From Swaminathania salitolerans (lineage in GTDB: Bacteria; Pseudomonadota; Alphaproteobacteria; Acetobacterales; Acetobacteraceae): a stretch of DNA of 64,000 nt. The position numbers were made by a program, and so were the translations under genes. The notes below the pieces were generated by a model. The model was not told where the DNA came from and did not search any database. It worked only from the letters and a program-made list of their open reading frames with translations. Position 1 is the first letter of the stretch; each line of letters starts with the position of its first letter. Shown here in pieces: positions 1 to 8,783 of this stretch. The stretch spans positions 1-64,000 of the forward strand of contig NZ_BJVC01000007.1 in the NCBI RefSeq assembly GCF_007988945.1. Reading direction: 5' to 3'.

Positions 1-32
1 CGCAAATCACGAATTATGGTAAGGAGACAGTC

Positions 33-1586
33 ATGCCCACATGGGATGGATCATCTGCCAAGTATAGTCTTGACGGGGACACTCTTTACATCGATCCGAA
101 AAACGGCCCCATCGCGCTCGGGCCGATAGGGTCCTCGCAGAAAAACCATCACTACGACGTCGTCATGGGCAGGAATGGCGGGACGATAAGCCTGACCTTT
201 CCCGTCTCCGATTATCGTGGGAACCGGTATATCTTTACGATCCATACCGAAAACGGACGTTCGATCCGCCTCGACTTCGCCAATCGCAGCGCTGCGAACA
301 AGACGGTCGTCCAGCGTTACGACAGGCAGACGAACCGGACCACGATCTCCGTCAGGATGGGAATCCTCGATTACGGGGCGGTCGAATACGTCATTCCGGG
401 TAATCCGTTCGATCTTCCCCCGGCGGGGCGGACCCATCTCATGCGGATCCATGACACCTGGTCGCTGGGCGGGATCGTCTGTTTTCTTCCCGGGGCGCTC
501 ATACGCACCCCTTCGGGCGCCCGGAAGGTCGAGACCCTGAGGCGAGGCGACGAAATATGCGTCTGGGACCGGGAAGCGCAGTGCGCGCGGGTGACAGCGG
601 TGGTCTGGGCGGGGTCGGGCCATGTCCGCGTCAATGCCGGAGCCGAGGACGATCTGGCCGGATGGCCGGTGCGGATCTGCAAGCACGCTTTCGCCGATCA
701 TGTGCCGTCCGGGGATCTGCTCGTGACGAACGAGCATTGCATCTTTCATGACGGCGCGTTCGTTCCTGTCCGGATGCTCGTGAACGGCATGTCGATCCGC
801 TACGACCGCAGCGTTCCGACCTATCGTTTCCATCATATCGAGACGAAGGGCCATAGCATCATCTGGGCCAACGATCTGACCACAGAGAGCTATCTCGATA
901 CGGGAAATCGCTGCCGTTTCACGGAGAGCGAAAACGTCGTGCCTCTGCGAGGCGGCACGAAAGTCTGGGGAAGCGATTCGGCGGCACCGTTATGCACCGA
1001 GCGTTTCCATGTCGAGCGTCTCCACGCCTGTCTGAGCGTCCGCGCGCAGGAAACCGGTTTTTGCGCACGGAGCGAAGACGACGCAGAATGGACAACGGAT
1101 CCCGATCTCTGCCTCGTCACGGATCAGGGGCAGATCATCCGTATGGCGCGTCGCTCCGGGGAAAACCGGATTTTCATGATTCCCGGCCATGTAGACCGGG
1201 TCCGGATCGTTTCGCGCACGGCCCGTCCCTGCGATGCCATCGGTCCTTATGTCGACGATCGGCGATGGCTGGGGGTGCTGGTGGGCAAGGTGACGCTTTT
1301 CTCCTCGCGCAGGAGCCAGGATCTTGTGACGCATCTGCAGGTGGAGGAACTCGGAGGGTGGGAGCGGCGGGAGGCTGCGGATGCCCGCTGGACGCAGGGC
1401 GCCGCTCTCCTGCCGATTCCGTCGGGGGAGAAACAGGATCTGCGACTGCTCACGATCGAAATCAGGGAGGGGGGGCCATACCGTGTCGGAACGCGGGCAT
1501 CGGCCGATATGTCCGCTCCGGTGACCGGCCCCGTGACTGGCCCCGTGACTGGCCCGGTAGCTGCCCGGATATCTTCACGACTCTGA
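33..1586 (+). CDS. Hint-domain (Hedgehog/intein-like) protein
   Basis: 517 aa. The N-terminal ~145 residues are beta-rich and unrecognised. A Hint module starts at Cys150 (CFLPGALIRTPSG, then VETLRRGDEI) and continues through VTNEHCIFHDG (about 230-240), which holds the conserved His of the fold. This is the Hint_2-like type common in acetic acid bacteria; family biochemistry predicts autocatalytic cleavage or ester formation at the Cys, but this is unproven for the bacterial members. No signal peptide is visible. The C-terminus carries four TGPV-type repeats. The ATG at 33 follows AAGGAGA at good spacing. The gene stands alone, followed by a long hairpin. Domain call is firm; biological role unknown, possibly a surface or secreted protein. 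Confidence 0.85.
   Translation: MPTWDGSSAKYSLDGDTLYIDPKNGPIALGPIGSSQKNHHYDVVMGRNGGTISLTFPVSDYRGNRYIFTIHTENGRSIRLDFANRSAANKTVVQRYDRQTNRTTISVRMGILDYGAVEYVIPGNPFDLPPAGRTHLMRIHDTWSLGGIVCFLPGALIRTPSGARKVETLRRGDEICVWDREAQCARVTAVVWAGSGHVRVNAGAEDDLAGWPVRICKHAFADHVPSGDLLVTNEHCIFHDGAFVPVRMLVNGMSIRYDRSVPTYRFHHIETKGHSIIWANDLTTESYLDTGNRCRFTESENVVPLRGGTKVWGSDSAAPLCTERFHVERLHACLSVRAQETGFCARSEDDAEWTTDPDLCLVTDQGQIIRMARRSGENRIFMIPGHVDRVRIVSRTARPCDAIGPYVDDRRWLGVLVGKVTLFSSRRSQDLVTHLQVEELGGWERREAADARWTQGAALLPIPSGEKQDLRLLTIEIREGGPYRVGTRASADMSAPVTGPVTGPVTGPVAARISSRL
1521..1568 (+). repeat. 12-bp in-frame tandem repeat (TGPV)
   Basis: Four tandem 12-base units of the form GTGACyGGCCCC at the 3' end of the Hint gene encode TGPV repeats; the last unit is degenerate. 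The unit length keeps the reading frame, so copy-number change would alter only the tail. Confidence 0.8.
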
Positions 1587-1587
1587 A

Positions 1588-1625
1588 CGCGCGGGCGGCG
1601 GTAGGGAAAAACCGCCGCCCGCGTG
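1588..1625 (+). terminator. Strong hairpin after Hint gene
   Basis: A perfect 13-bp stem (1590-1602 with 1611-1623), extendable to 15 bp with a G-U pair, with an AGGGAAAA loop. It begins just after the Hint stop codon. There is no U-tract, so it is either a high-GC terminator or a 3'-end stabilising hairpin. Confidence 0.6.
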
Positions 1626-1730
1626 CCCGACTGACGCGCGGATGCGGCACAGGGACGGTCACCTGCCGGTGCGGTCCGGAGTTTCATCCGGCCCGCAAAC
1701 GATATCCGGCATGTGCATCCGGGTGGCAGC

Positions 1731-1815
1731 AGCCCGGAGACGGCACCCGGGAGACGGCACCCCGGGAGACCGCACTCCGGGGACCGCACTCCGGGGACCG
1801 TACCCCGGGGATTGC
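1731..1815. repeat. Intergenic 14-bp tandem repeat, six units
   Basis: Six consecutive imperfect units of 14-15 bases (ACCCCGGGAGACCGC-like) at 1731, 1745, 1759, 1774, 1788 and 1802 fill much of the gap between the Hint gene and htpG. Neighbouring units differ by one to three bases, as in minisatellites. Confidence 0.8.
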
Positions 1816-1844
1816 GGCCGATCCGGGAGAGCCGATCGGGTGGT

Positions 1845-3713
1845 TCAGTGCGTGGCGGCGACGGTCAGCATCGAGGTCAGGCGTTGGGCGAAGCCGGCGG
1901 CGTCGGGCAGGGTTTCGCCGTCCTGGATGCGTGCCACGTCCAGCAGTACACGGGCGAAATCGGCCACGCTTTCACCCTTTTCCACGCGCATCGCGAGATC
2001 GCGGATCAGCGGGTGGTGCGGATTGATCTCCATGATCGGGGCTGCGGGCGGCATGCCCTGACCCGAGCGGCGCATCAGGCGCTGCATCATCTGATCCGGC
2101 CCGCCTTCGCTCGTGATCACGACGGCGCTGCCAACCAGACGGACCGTGCCGCGCACATCCTTGACGTCATCGCCCAGCGCTTCCTTCAGCGCAGGGATCA
2201 GCTTGTCGAGATCGGCAGCCTCGCCCTCAGGCGTCGGGGCTTCGAATTTCTCCAGATCGCCATGGGCCTGATTGATGGATTTCAGCACCTTGTCCTCGTA
2301 GGAGGACAGACGATCGGGCCAGAAACCGTCCACCTGATCGGACAGCAACAGCACCTCGATGCCGCGGGCACGGAAGCCCTCGAGCTGCGGCGAGGCAGCC
2401 AGCGCCTCGGCGTTCTCGCCCGTCAGATAATAGATGGTGTCCTGACCCGGCTTCATGCGTGACAGATAGCCATCGAGCGTCGTCGGATCGTCCGAGGCGG
2501 TCGAGCGGAAACGCGACAGGGACGCGAGTTCCTGACGATGCTCGGAATCCTCCCAGATGCCTTCCTTGATGATCGGGCCGAAATTCTCCCAGAACGTGCC
2601 GAAGGCGTCCGCATTTTCCGTGTCTTTGGCGCGGTTCCTGATTTCGGTCATCACGCGCTTGGTCACGGCCTTGCGGATGCGATGCAGCACGGGGGTCGAT
2701 TGCAGCATCTCGCGCGAGACGTTCAGCGGCAGGTCTTCCGTATCGACCACGCCCTGAACGAAGCGCAGCCAGGCCGGCAGAAGCTCGGCCTCGTCGGTGA
2801 TGAACATGCGGCGCACATGCAGATGCACCTTGCTCTCGCGCGACTGCTCCATGAAATCGAAGGGGCGTGCACCGGGGATGAACAGCAGCGCCGTGAACTC
2901 GGTCGTGCCTTCTGCGCTCCAGTGCAGGGTCGCATAGGGCTCGTCGAACTGATGGGCGACGTGACGATAGAACTCGGTGTACTGCTCGGGCGTGATGTCG
3001 GATTTCGACTTGCGCCACAGCGCCGTGCCCTCATTGGCCGATTTGTCTTCCTCACCCTCGCGCAGGGTGATCGGCCAGGAAATGTGGTCGGCCCATTTGC
3101 GAATGATGGAGCGCAGACGCCAGGCATCGAGAAACTCGTCCGCATCGGCTTTGACATGCAGGATGATGTCCGTGCCGGGCTGCTCGCGTTTGGCCGGGGC
3201 AATGGTATAGGCGCCCTTGCCGTCGGACGACCACTGCCAGGCTTGGTCGGAGCCGGGCTGGCGCGAAATCACATCCACCTTGTCGGCCACCATGAAGGCG
3301 GCGTAGAAGCCGACGCCGAACTGGCCGATCAGGCTGGGGCGGTCTTCGGGCTTTGCGCTGTTCAGCTTCTCGCCGAAGGCGCGCGTACCCGAGCGCGCAA
3401 TGGTGCCGAGATTGCTGGCCAGATCCTCACGGCTCATGCCTGCGCCATTATCGCTGATGGTCAGCAGCCGGGCATCCTTGTCCGGCGTGATGCGAATGGC
3501 AGCATCCGCGGGCAGGGCCTTGGCGGCATCGGTCAGGGCCTCGAAACGGCGCTTGTCGGAAGCATCGGCGGCATTGGCCACCAGCTCGCGCAGAAAGATC
3601 TCACGTTCGGAATAAAGGGCATGAACCACGAGGTCGAGCAGACGCCCGACTTCAGCGCTGAATTCGTGCTTTTCGGCGCCCTGGACCTGATCTTTTTCGG
3701 TATTTTCGGTCAT
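1845..3713 (-). CDS. htpG: Chaperone HtpG (Hsp90)
   Basis: 622 aa, normal length for bacterial Hsp90. ATP-dependent cytosolic chaperone dimer acting late in client folding. The N-terminal GHKL ATPase domain shows [12 protein letters not shown], with the catalytic Glu and the Mg-binding Asn, followed by DNGAGM and [12 protein letters not shown]. The middle and C-terminal dimerisation domains are intact, without a eukaryotic MEEVD tail. The ATG at 3713 is preceded by GAGGGA. A heat-shock-type promoter lies in the 93-base gap upstream. The NUDIX and HAD genes lie upstream on the same strand but htpG is probably transcribed separately. Confidence 0.97.
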   Translation of the reverse strand: MTENTEKDQVQGAEKHEFSAEVGRLLDLVVHALYSEREIFLRELVANAADASDKRRFEALTDAAKALPADAAIRITPDKDARLLTISDNGAGMSREDLASNLGTIARSGTRAFGEKLNSAKPEDRPSLIGQFGVGFYAAFMVADKVDVISRQPGSDQAWQWSSDGKGAYTIAPAKREQPGTDIILHVKADADEFLDAWRLRSIIRKWADHISWPITLREGEEDKSANEGTALWRKSKSDITPEQYTEFYRHVAHQFDEPYATLHWSAEGTTEFTALLFIPGARPFDFMEQSRESKVHLHVRRMFITDEAELLPAWLRFVQGVVDTEDLPLNVSREMLQSTPVLHRIRKAVTKRVMTEIRNRAKDTENADAFGTFWENFGPIIKEGIWEDSEHRQELASLSRFRSTASDDPTTLDGYLSRMKPGQDTIYYLTGENAEALAASPQLEGFRARGIEVLLLSDQVDGFWPDRLSSYEDKVLKSINQAHGDLEKFEAPTPEGEAADLDKLIPALKEALGDDVKDVRGTVRLVGSAVVITSEGGPDQMMQRLMRRSGQGMPPAAPIMEINPHHPLIRDLAMRVEKGESVADFARVLLDVARIQDGETLPDAAGFAQRLTSMLTVAATH

Positions 3714-3763
3714 GGAGATCCCTCAAGACTGTGTTGGTGTCACAAGGACACTGATTCGCATGG

Positions 3764-3794
3764 AAAAATGGAAATCCGCCCGGGCTTTTTCAAG
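3764..3794 (-). promoter_or_regulatory. Putative sigma-32 promoter of htpG
   Basis: On the minus strand CTTGAAA (3794-3788), 16 bases, then CCATTTTT (3771-3764), close to the sigma-32 consensus CTTGAAA-N13-17-CCCCATnT. The -10 element lies 50 bases before the htpG start codon. Found by eye; no transcript evidence. Confidence 0.5.
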
Positions 3795-3806
3795 AGCGGC
3801 AGATGC

Positions 3807-4220
3807 TCAGGCAATGAGGGAGAATAGCGGCAGAACGCAGTCGCGCGTCAGCGGGGCGAGGGGCAGATATTGCGCCTCTTCGGGCGTCACCCAGAGCGCC
3901 TCTTCGATCTCGGCGGCGATGGCGACGGGGCCGGACCAGCGGAGGACGAACAGATCGGCCCTGACGATATGGCCCGGCTCGTTGGCAGCCGGTGCCTCGA
4001 TGCGTTCGAGAAAGGTGCAGGAGGAAGCCTCCGGCTCGATGCCCAGCTCCTCTGCGATTTCGCGCAGGAGCGCGGCTTGCGGGGTCTCGCCCGGCTCGAT
4101 CTTGCCGCCGGGCTGCATGAAAGCCTGCGTGTTGCGCTTGCGTACCAGAAGGAGTCTGCCCGCCTCGTCGTGCAACAGGGCGGCAGCGATGGTGATGACA
4201 GACATGATCGGAGACGTCAT
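3807..4220 (-). CDS. NUDIX hydrolase
   Basis: 137 aa. A NUDIX box is clear: GGKIEPGE, then PQAALLREIAEELGIE, matching GX5EX7REUXEEXGU, with the metal-binding REIAEE core. These enzymes hydrolyse nucleoside diphosphates linked to another moiety; the substrate is not predictable here. The start may be the ATG at 4220 (MTSPIM) or at 4205 (MSVITIAAAL, a common family start); neither has a strong ribosome binding site. The gene begins 5 bases after the stop of the HAD gene, so the two are probably cotranscribed, consistent with a shared phosphate-metabolite housekeeping role (inference). Confidence 0.85.
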   Translation of the reverse strand: MTSPIMSVITIAAALLHDEAGRLLLVRKRNTQAFMQPGGKIEPGETPQAALLREIAEELGIEPEASSCTFLERIEAPAANEPGHIVRADLFVLRWSGPVAIAAEIEEALWVTPEEAQYLPLAPLTRDCVLPLFSLIA

Positions 4221-4225
4221 CCATG

Positions 4226-4903
4226 TCAGGCGGTGTCCCGGCCGAGAAGGGAAAGACGGCCATCGGCCATGCGCCGCGCCTCGAGCGCCTCGTATCCCGG
4301 CACGGTCGGATGGGGGACATCCACCGCATGGGTATGGGTGGTCGTGATCACCACCACGCTCGCGCCCGCGGCCTCTCCCGCCCGGATCCCGGCAGGGGCA
4401 TCCTCGAACACGACGCAGTTCTTCGCCTCGAATCCCAGACGCTGCGCGCCGAGCAGGAAGCAGTCCGGCGCGGGTTTGCCGTTGGGGGCATCCTCGGCCG
4501 TGATGAGGAGTCCGGGCAGGGGCAGACCGGCAGTCCGGATGCGCCTGAGCGCGAGGTCGCGCGAGGCCGAGGTGACGATGGCCCAGCGATCGGCAGGCAG
4601 GCTGTTCAGAAAGGCGATGGCACCGGGAATGGGGTCGATACCCTGCGTGTCCTCCATTTCCCGGCTGGTGACCCAGCGTGCTTCCTCGACCGGGTCGACT
4701 CCCGGGAGATTCTGGCGACGGATGGTCTCGATGGTCTGTACGCCGTGGATCGTGGCGAGAAATTTCCCGACGTCGAGACCGTGTTTCTGCGCCCACAGGG
4801 TCCAGACGCGCTCGGCCGCGATGATGGAGGTGAGGATCGTGCCATCCATGTCGAACAGGAAGGCATCGAAGGCTTTACCGGGAAACAGATCGTGCTCGGT
4901 CAA
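4226..4903 (-). CDS. HAD-superfamily phosphatase
   Basis: 225 aa, cytosolic. HAD motif I is FLFDMDGTI near residue 15, motif II VTSASRD near 110, and motif III/IV VVFEDAPAGIRAG near 175, with the helical cap between motifs I and II as in beta-phosphoglucomutase or sugar-phosphatase subfamilies. Substrate not assignable; a small sugar phosphate or phosphoglycolate is typical. It starts with TTG (4903) behind GGAG at about 8 bases. It lies immediately upstream of the NUDIX gene on the same strand. Confidence 0.85.
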   Translation of the reverse strand: MTEHDLFPGKAFDAFLFDMDGTILTSIIAAERVWTLWAQKHGLDVGKFLATIHGVQTIETIRRQNLPGVDPVEEARWVTSREMEDTQGIDPIPGAIAFLNSLPADRWAIVTSASRDLALRRIRTAGLPLPGLLITAEDAPNGKPAPDCFLLGAQRLGFEAKNCVVFEDAPAGIRAGEAAGASVVVITTTHTHAVDVPHPTVPGYEALEARRMADGRLSLLGRDTA

Positions 4904-4985
4904 GGGAGGTCTCCGTCAGCTATGCGGGTCGTGCGCGGGGCGAAACCCTGCATGACCTGTGCGACACAGGCAAGCTCGGGCCGGA

Positions 4986-6101
4986 TCAACCCGGCGTGTC
5001 GACTGCCCTGCGTCCAAGGGCGGGGTCGTCGGTGAAGAAGCCGTCGAGGCCCATATCGAGATAGCGTTTCACCTCGGCGATCATGCCGGCAGGGTTCCGG
5101 GCGTTGAGTGCCCCGCCGTCGCGCAGCTCTTTCGGCAGGCAATAGTTTTCGGGGCGCGCCGTGTAGGAATGAACCAGAAGCCCGGCCTCATGCGCATCGG
5201 TGATCAGCGTCGTGGGCGTGCCCCATGAGCCATCGGGCTTGCGCGGGATGAGATCGGTATTGGATGGGCCGATCACATCGGCAAAGCGTCGTATGTCGCG
5301 CAGTCCTGCGGGTTTCATGAAGTCGCCGAAACGTCTGGCGTCGCGTTTGCCCAGAAGGTCGGGCGGGGTCTGGTCGGGCTCGCCCATCAGGAACATGATC
5401 CGTGCCTGCGGGTTGATCGCGCGGGTCTTTTCGCCGATCGCCTTCAGATTGGCCGTCTCGAAGGACTGGAGTTCCAGCGGGGCCTGACGGGTGTAGTCAT
5501 GTGCCGCGATGGTGCGCAGGAAGGCGGCTTCCGGGTCCAGGCCGAGGCTGTGGAAATGGGTGGAATTCTTGATTTCGGGGATGAGCCCGAACACCTTGCC
5601 CCGGGCAGCGGATTCACCGGCCACGAAATCGATCACCTCCTCGAAGGTCGGTACGTCGAAATGGCCGTCATAACGCGTGTTGTGAGGGCGAAGCTGCGGC
5701 AGGCGTTCCCTTGCCCTCAGGGTCTTGAGTTCGGCCAGGGTAAAGTCGGTGGTGAACCATCCCGTCTCCTTGCGACCGTCGATGGTCAGGCTGCGCTTGC
5801 GCGCGGCAAATTCCGGGCGGGAGGCGATGTCGGTCGTGTCGGCGATGTTGCTTTCGTGACGCACGATCAGCACGCCGTCTTTCGTCATCACCAGATCGGG
5901 CTCGATGTAATCGGCGCCGTCCTCCATCGCCTTGGCATAGGAGGCAAGCGTGTGCTCGGGCCTCAGGGCCGATGCGCCGCGATGGGCGAAAACGAGCGGT
6001 CGGGGTGCGAGGGACGGCGCCGCCCTGACGGCTGCGCCCGGGATCATCGATGCGCAGAATCCGGCAAGACCGAAAGAGAAGGTATGACGGCGTGTCAGCA
6101 T
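4986..6101 (-). CDS. glpQ: Glycerophosphodiester phosphodiesterase, Tat-exported
   Basis: 371 aa from the ATG at 6101, chosen for its AAGGA site and because the protein then begins with a twin-arginine signal (TRRHTFSFGLAGF, cleaved near AVRAAP). The catalytic domain opens with FAHRGASALRPEHT and continues with YIEPDLVMTKDG and VRHE, the GDPD active-site and metal residues. It hydrolyses glycerophosphodiesters to glycerol-3-phosphate and an alcohol, here in the periplasm. It lies downstream of a TonB-dependent receptor on the same strand, which may import a phosphorus compound (inference). Length suits periplasmic GlpQ enzymes. Confidence 0.88.
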   Translation of the reverse strand: MLTRRHTFSFGLAGFCASMIPGAAVRAAPSLAPRPLVFAHRGASALRPEHTLASYAKAMEDGADYIEPDLVMTKDGVLIVRHESNIADTTDIASRPEFAARKRSLTIDGRKETGWFTTDFTLAELKTLRARERLPQLRPHNTRYDGHFDVPTFEEVIDFVAGESAARGKVFGLIPEIKNSTHFHSLGLDPEAAFLRTIAAHDYTRQAPLELQSFETANLKAIGEKTRAINPQARIMFLMGEPDQTPPDLLGKRDARRFGDFMKPAGLRDIRRFADVIGPSNTDLIPRKPDGSWGTPTTLITDAHEAGLLVHSYTARPENYCLPKELRDGGALNARNPAGMIAEVKRYLDMGLDGFFTDDPALGRRAVDTPG

Positions 6102-6201
6102 GACGGCAGGTCCTTGGTCGTTGCGATGATCGTTCCGGTGTGTCCCTCCCCCGGGGAGGGAGGGTGTCTTCGCTGGCTGTCGGTCTTCCAACCGGTGCGG
6201 G

Positions 6202-8607
6202 TTACCAGTGTGCGCTCAATGTCAGGAAGAACATGCGCGGCGCGATCGGAAAAGCGGTGAATTGCCCGGCGGTCTGCGTGGTGCTGACCGTGGACCAGCC
6301 GCGCGTGTTCGTCAGGTTGGTGATGTTGCCCTGGACCCGCAAGGCAGGAATATGCGGAATTCCATGGATGGTGTAGCCCGCATTCATGCTGAATTGCGCC
6401 GTCGGCGACGCCCACAGGTCGTTGGTATAGGTCGTATAGCGCTTGCCCATGATATCGCCGATGAACTGGCCGTAGAAATTGCCCCAATTGGTGGTCGCGA
6501 CGAATTTTTCCGTCCAGTCCGGCTGACCGGCCACGTTGCGTCCGGCAATGCGGATGGTGGCGTTGCCCGAGGCGTAATTGTCGTTATAGACGGATTTGTT
6601 GTAGCTCAGCCCGTTATAAAGAGAAAAATGCGGCCCGAACTGCGCGGTAAAAGAGAAATCCATACCGTCGGTGGAAACGGAGCCGACATTGGCGAGCGTC
6701 GTTGCTGACCCGATGATCGAGGAGAGGGTCTGGGTGGTCGCGATGGCAACGAGCCGGTTCGAGAAATGCACGTGATAATATTCGGCCTGGGCCGAGATAT
6801 CGGTCAGCGGGCCGAGATGCACGCGATGATGGGTGCGCAATCCCGTCTCGTAGGTCCATGAGGTCTCGACTTTTCCGTGCTCCTTGAAGTCCTCGAATGC
6901 GGCTTGGCTGGTGGCGCCCCAGGGAGTGGCATTGCCGTATCCCGTGCTCTGATAGGCGCGCATGTTTTCCTGGATATTCGCGAACCACTGTTCGTGCGGC
7001 GTAATGTTCCACAAGGCGCCGAACGAGGGAAGGAAAGGCTTGACCGCTGCGATCGTGCCGCCCGGAACGGTGACGGCCGTTTTCGGCGAGAGCGAACCCG
7101 GCTTTCCGGCCACGGGCAGGGTGCCATTGGTATAGACCAGCTCGGATTTGAAACCCGCCGAGAGGGTGAAGTTTTTCGAGACCTTCCAGCTGTCCTGCAA
7201 ATGCGTGACGAATGTATTGGTATAGAAATAATTGGTGTATTGCTTGATCAGCGCATCCTGCTGACGCTCATAGGGCGTGGTCGGGTTGTTGGCGTCGAGC
7301 GGATACCAGCGCCGCGCCTGGGTGTTGTTGTTGCGCTCGTACCAGCCCCCGACCTCTATGTCGTGATGGCCGAGATGATAGCGCAGGGTCGAGAGAAGAC
7401 CGCCGCGATTGTCCCAGTACTCGGTCGTGCGCGTCGCATAACCCGAACCGCCGAACACGGTATTGAGCTGGTCTGCGCTCTGATCGGGAAAATAGGCGCT
7501 GAATAAGGTCGGCAGGCCTGCCGCCGTGATCGGCCCTGCGACGACACCCTCGCCGAGATCGTGGTGGTAATAGAACTTGTTGTCCCAGTGCAGATTGGCG
7601 CTGAAATCATGCTGCCAGCTCAGATAGGTGAGAAAATCACGACGCTGCGCGGCTGAATAATAATTGCGGTAGTTCAGACCCGCAGCACGGTAGGCCGGGG
7701 AATTGATATAGGATTTCGCATAGGTGAAATCGGGAAAGGTAAAGGGGCGCACATAGGTGCCGTAGCCATTCGGCAGAACGATTCCATCCTCGTTCGGCTC
7801 GACCTTGTCGGACCAGTCGAAGAAATAGGTGATCTTGTCCTTGCTGTCCTTGTGTACGAATTTGGCATTGACCTGATTGCCACCCTGATGACCTGCGAAA
7901 TCCCAGGCGCGGGCATCCTGACGGGCCCAGGAAATATAGGCCGAATTGCCGTTGCCGAAATTGCCGGTATCGAAGCGGGCAAAAGTGCGGAAGGTCGAGA
8001 AACTGCCGAAGGTCTGGTCGAGCTGACCGCCCATCTTCTGCTTGGGATCGAGCGAGGAGAACAGCAGTGTGCCGCCCAGATTCGAGGTCGAGGCCGTGCC
8101 GAGCGCGCCCGATCCGGTCGCGACGGTGGCGTTGCCCACGTTTTCGCTGATCACGGCGCGCTGAGGCGAAAGGCCGTTGTAATTGCCATAAGCCTGATCG
8201 CCCAGAGGAATGCCATCGAGCGTATAGCCGAGCTGGTTCTGGTTGAAGCCATGAATGAAGAGCGACGAGTTCTGCTCGTTATTGCCCCAGGGATCGGCGT
8301 TGTTGAACACGACGCCCGGCAGGATCTGCAAGGCCTTGAGCGGATTGACGCCGGGAAGGATGCGCTGAAGCTGCGTATGGCCCACGCTCTGTTCCGAGCG
8401 GCTGCGGCGTGCGGTAGCGATGATCTGTTCGGCAGGCGCTCTGGAAATAATCGACCTGGTTTTTCCTGTCTTCACCGGGTGAAGCTTGTGAGGGTCGATC
8501 TGTACGGGGTCTTTCCCGTTTTGTGTATTTGCAAATGCCTGAGAGAGCGCCAGAGGCGAGCAGAATAGAGAAAGAACCAGACCGAGGCGCTGCTTGCGAA
8601 GCTTCAT
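6202..8607 (-). CDS. TonB-dependent outer-membrane receptor
   Basis: 801 aa with a signal peptide (MKLRKQRLGLVLSLFCSPLA, cleaved near SQAFA). A plug domain follows (about 80-200: LQILPGVVFNNADP, FIHGFNQNQLGYTLDG), then a large beta-barrel ending in the aromatic strand FFLTLSAHW. It imports a ligand through the outer membrane using TonB energy; the ligand cannot be read from sequence. The glycerophosphodiesterase gene starts about 100 bases downstream on the same strand. The barrel is rich in Tyr, Asn and Trp, as in sugar- or xenosiderophore-type receptors of acetic acid bacteria. Confidence 0.92.
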   Translation of the reverse strand: MKLRKQRLGLVLSLFCSPLALSQAFANTQNGKDPVQIDPHKLHPVKTGKTRSIISRAPAEQIIATARRSRSEQSVGHTQLQRILPGVNPLKALQILPGVVFNNADPWGNNEQNSSLFIHGFNQNQLGYTLDGIPLGDQAYGNYNGLSPQRAVISENVGNATVATGSGALGTASTSNLGGTLLFSSLDPKQKMGGQLDQTFGSFSTFRTFARFDTGNFGNGNSAYISWARQDARAWDFAGHQGGNQVNAKFVHKDSKDKITYFFDWSDKVEPNEDGIVLPNGYGTYVRPFTFPDFTYAKSYINSPAYRAAGLNYRNYYSAAQRRDFLTYLSWQHDFSANLHWDNKFYYHHDLGEGVVAGPITAAGLPTLFSAYFPDQSADQLNTVFGGSGYATRTTEYWDNRGGLLSTLRYHLGHHDIEVGGWYERNNNTQARRWYPLDANNPTTPYERQQDALIKQYTNYFYTNTFVTHLQDSWKVSKNFTLSAGFKSELVYTNGTLPVAGKPGSLSPKTAVTVPGGTIAAVKPFLPSFGALWNITPHEQWFANIQENMRAYQSTGYGNATPWGATSQAAFEDFKEHGKVETSWTYETGLRTHHRVHLGPLTDISAQAEYYHVHFSNRLVAIATTQTLSSIIGSATTLANVGSVSTDGMDFSFTAQFGPHFSLYNGLSYNKSVYNDNYASGNATIRIAGRNVAGQPDWTEKFVATTNWGNFYGQFIGDIMGKRYTTYTNDLWASPTAQFSMNAGYTIHGIPHIPALRVQGNITNLTNTRGWSTVSTTQTAGQFTAFPIAPRMFFLTLSAHW

Positions 8608-8713
8608 CTTTGATTGTTCCGCGAGGAGAGGGAGACTTGCGGCGCACCCTATGCGGAGAGTTCCTGGCGGTGTGTGAAGCTTAGGTGATTACGAAGTGAC
8701 AGAATGATGAACG

Positions 8714-8744
8714 AAAAAAAGGCCGCTCGAACCGGACGGCCTTT
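8714..8744 (-). terminator. Intrinsic terminator of ompW gene
   Basis: On the minus strand AAAGGCCG pairs with CGGCCTTT around an 11-base loop, then runs into seven T. Classical Rho-independent terminator 40 bases beyond the OmpW-family stop codon. Confidence 0.9.
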
Positions 8745-8783
8745 CCTGATATGGTCGGAGCCACGGATATGGCCCCGGTGAAA

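Noticed and set aside
51-854. 267-codon minus-strand frame opposite the Hint gene
   Set aside because: Shadow of a clear coding gene on the other strand; no start site or recognisable family.
1713-3827. Long plus-strand frames across htpG
   Set aside because: Antisense to an unambiguous HtpG; these frames arise from high GC content.
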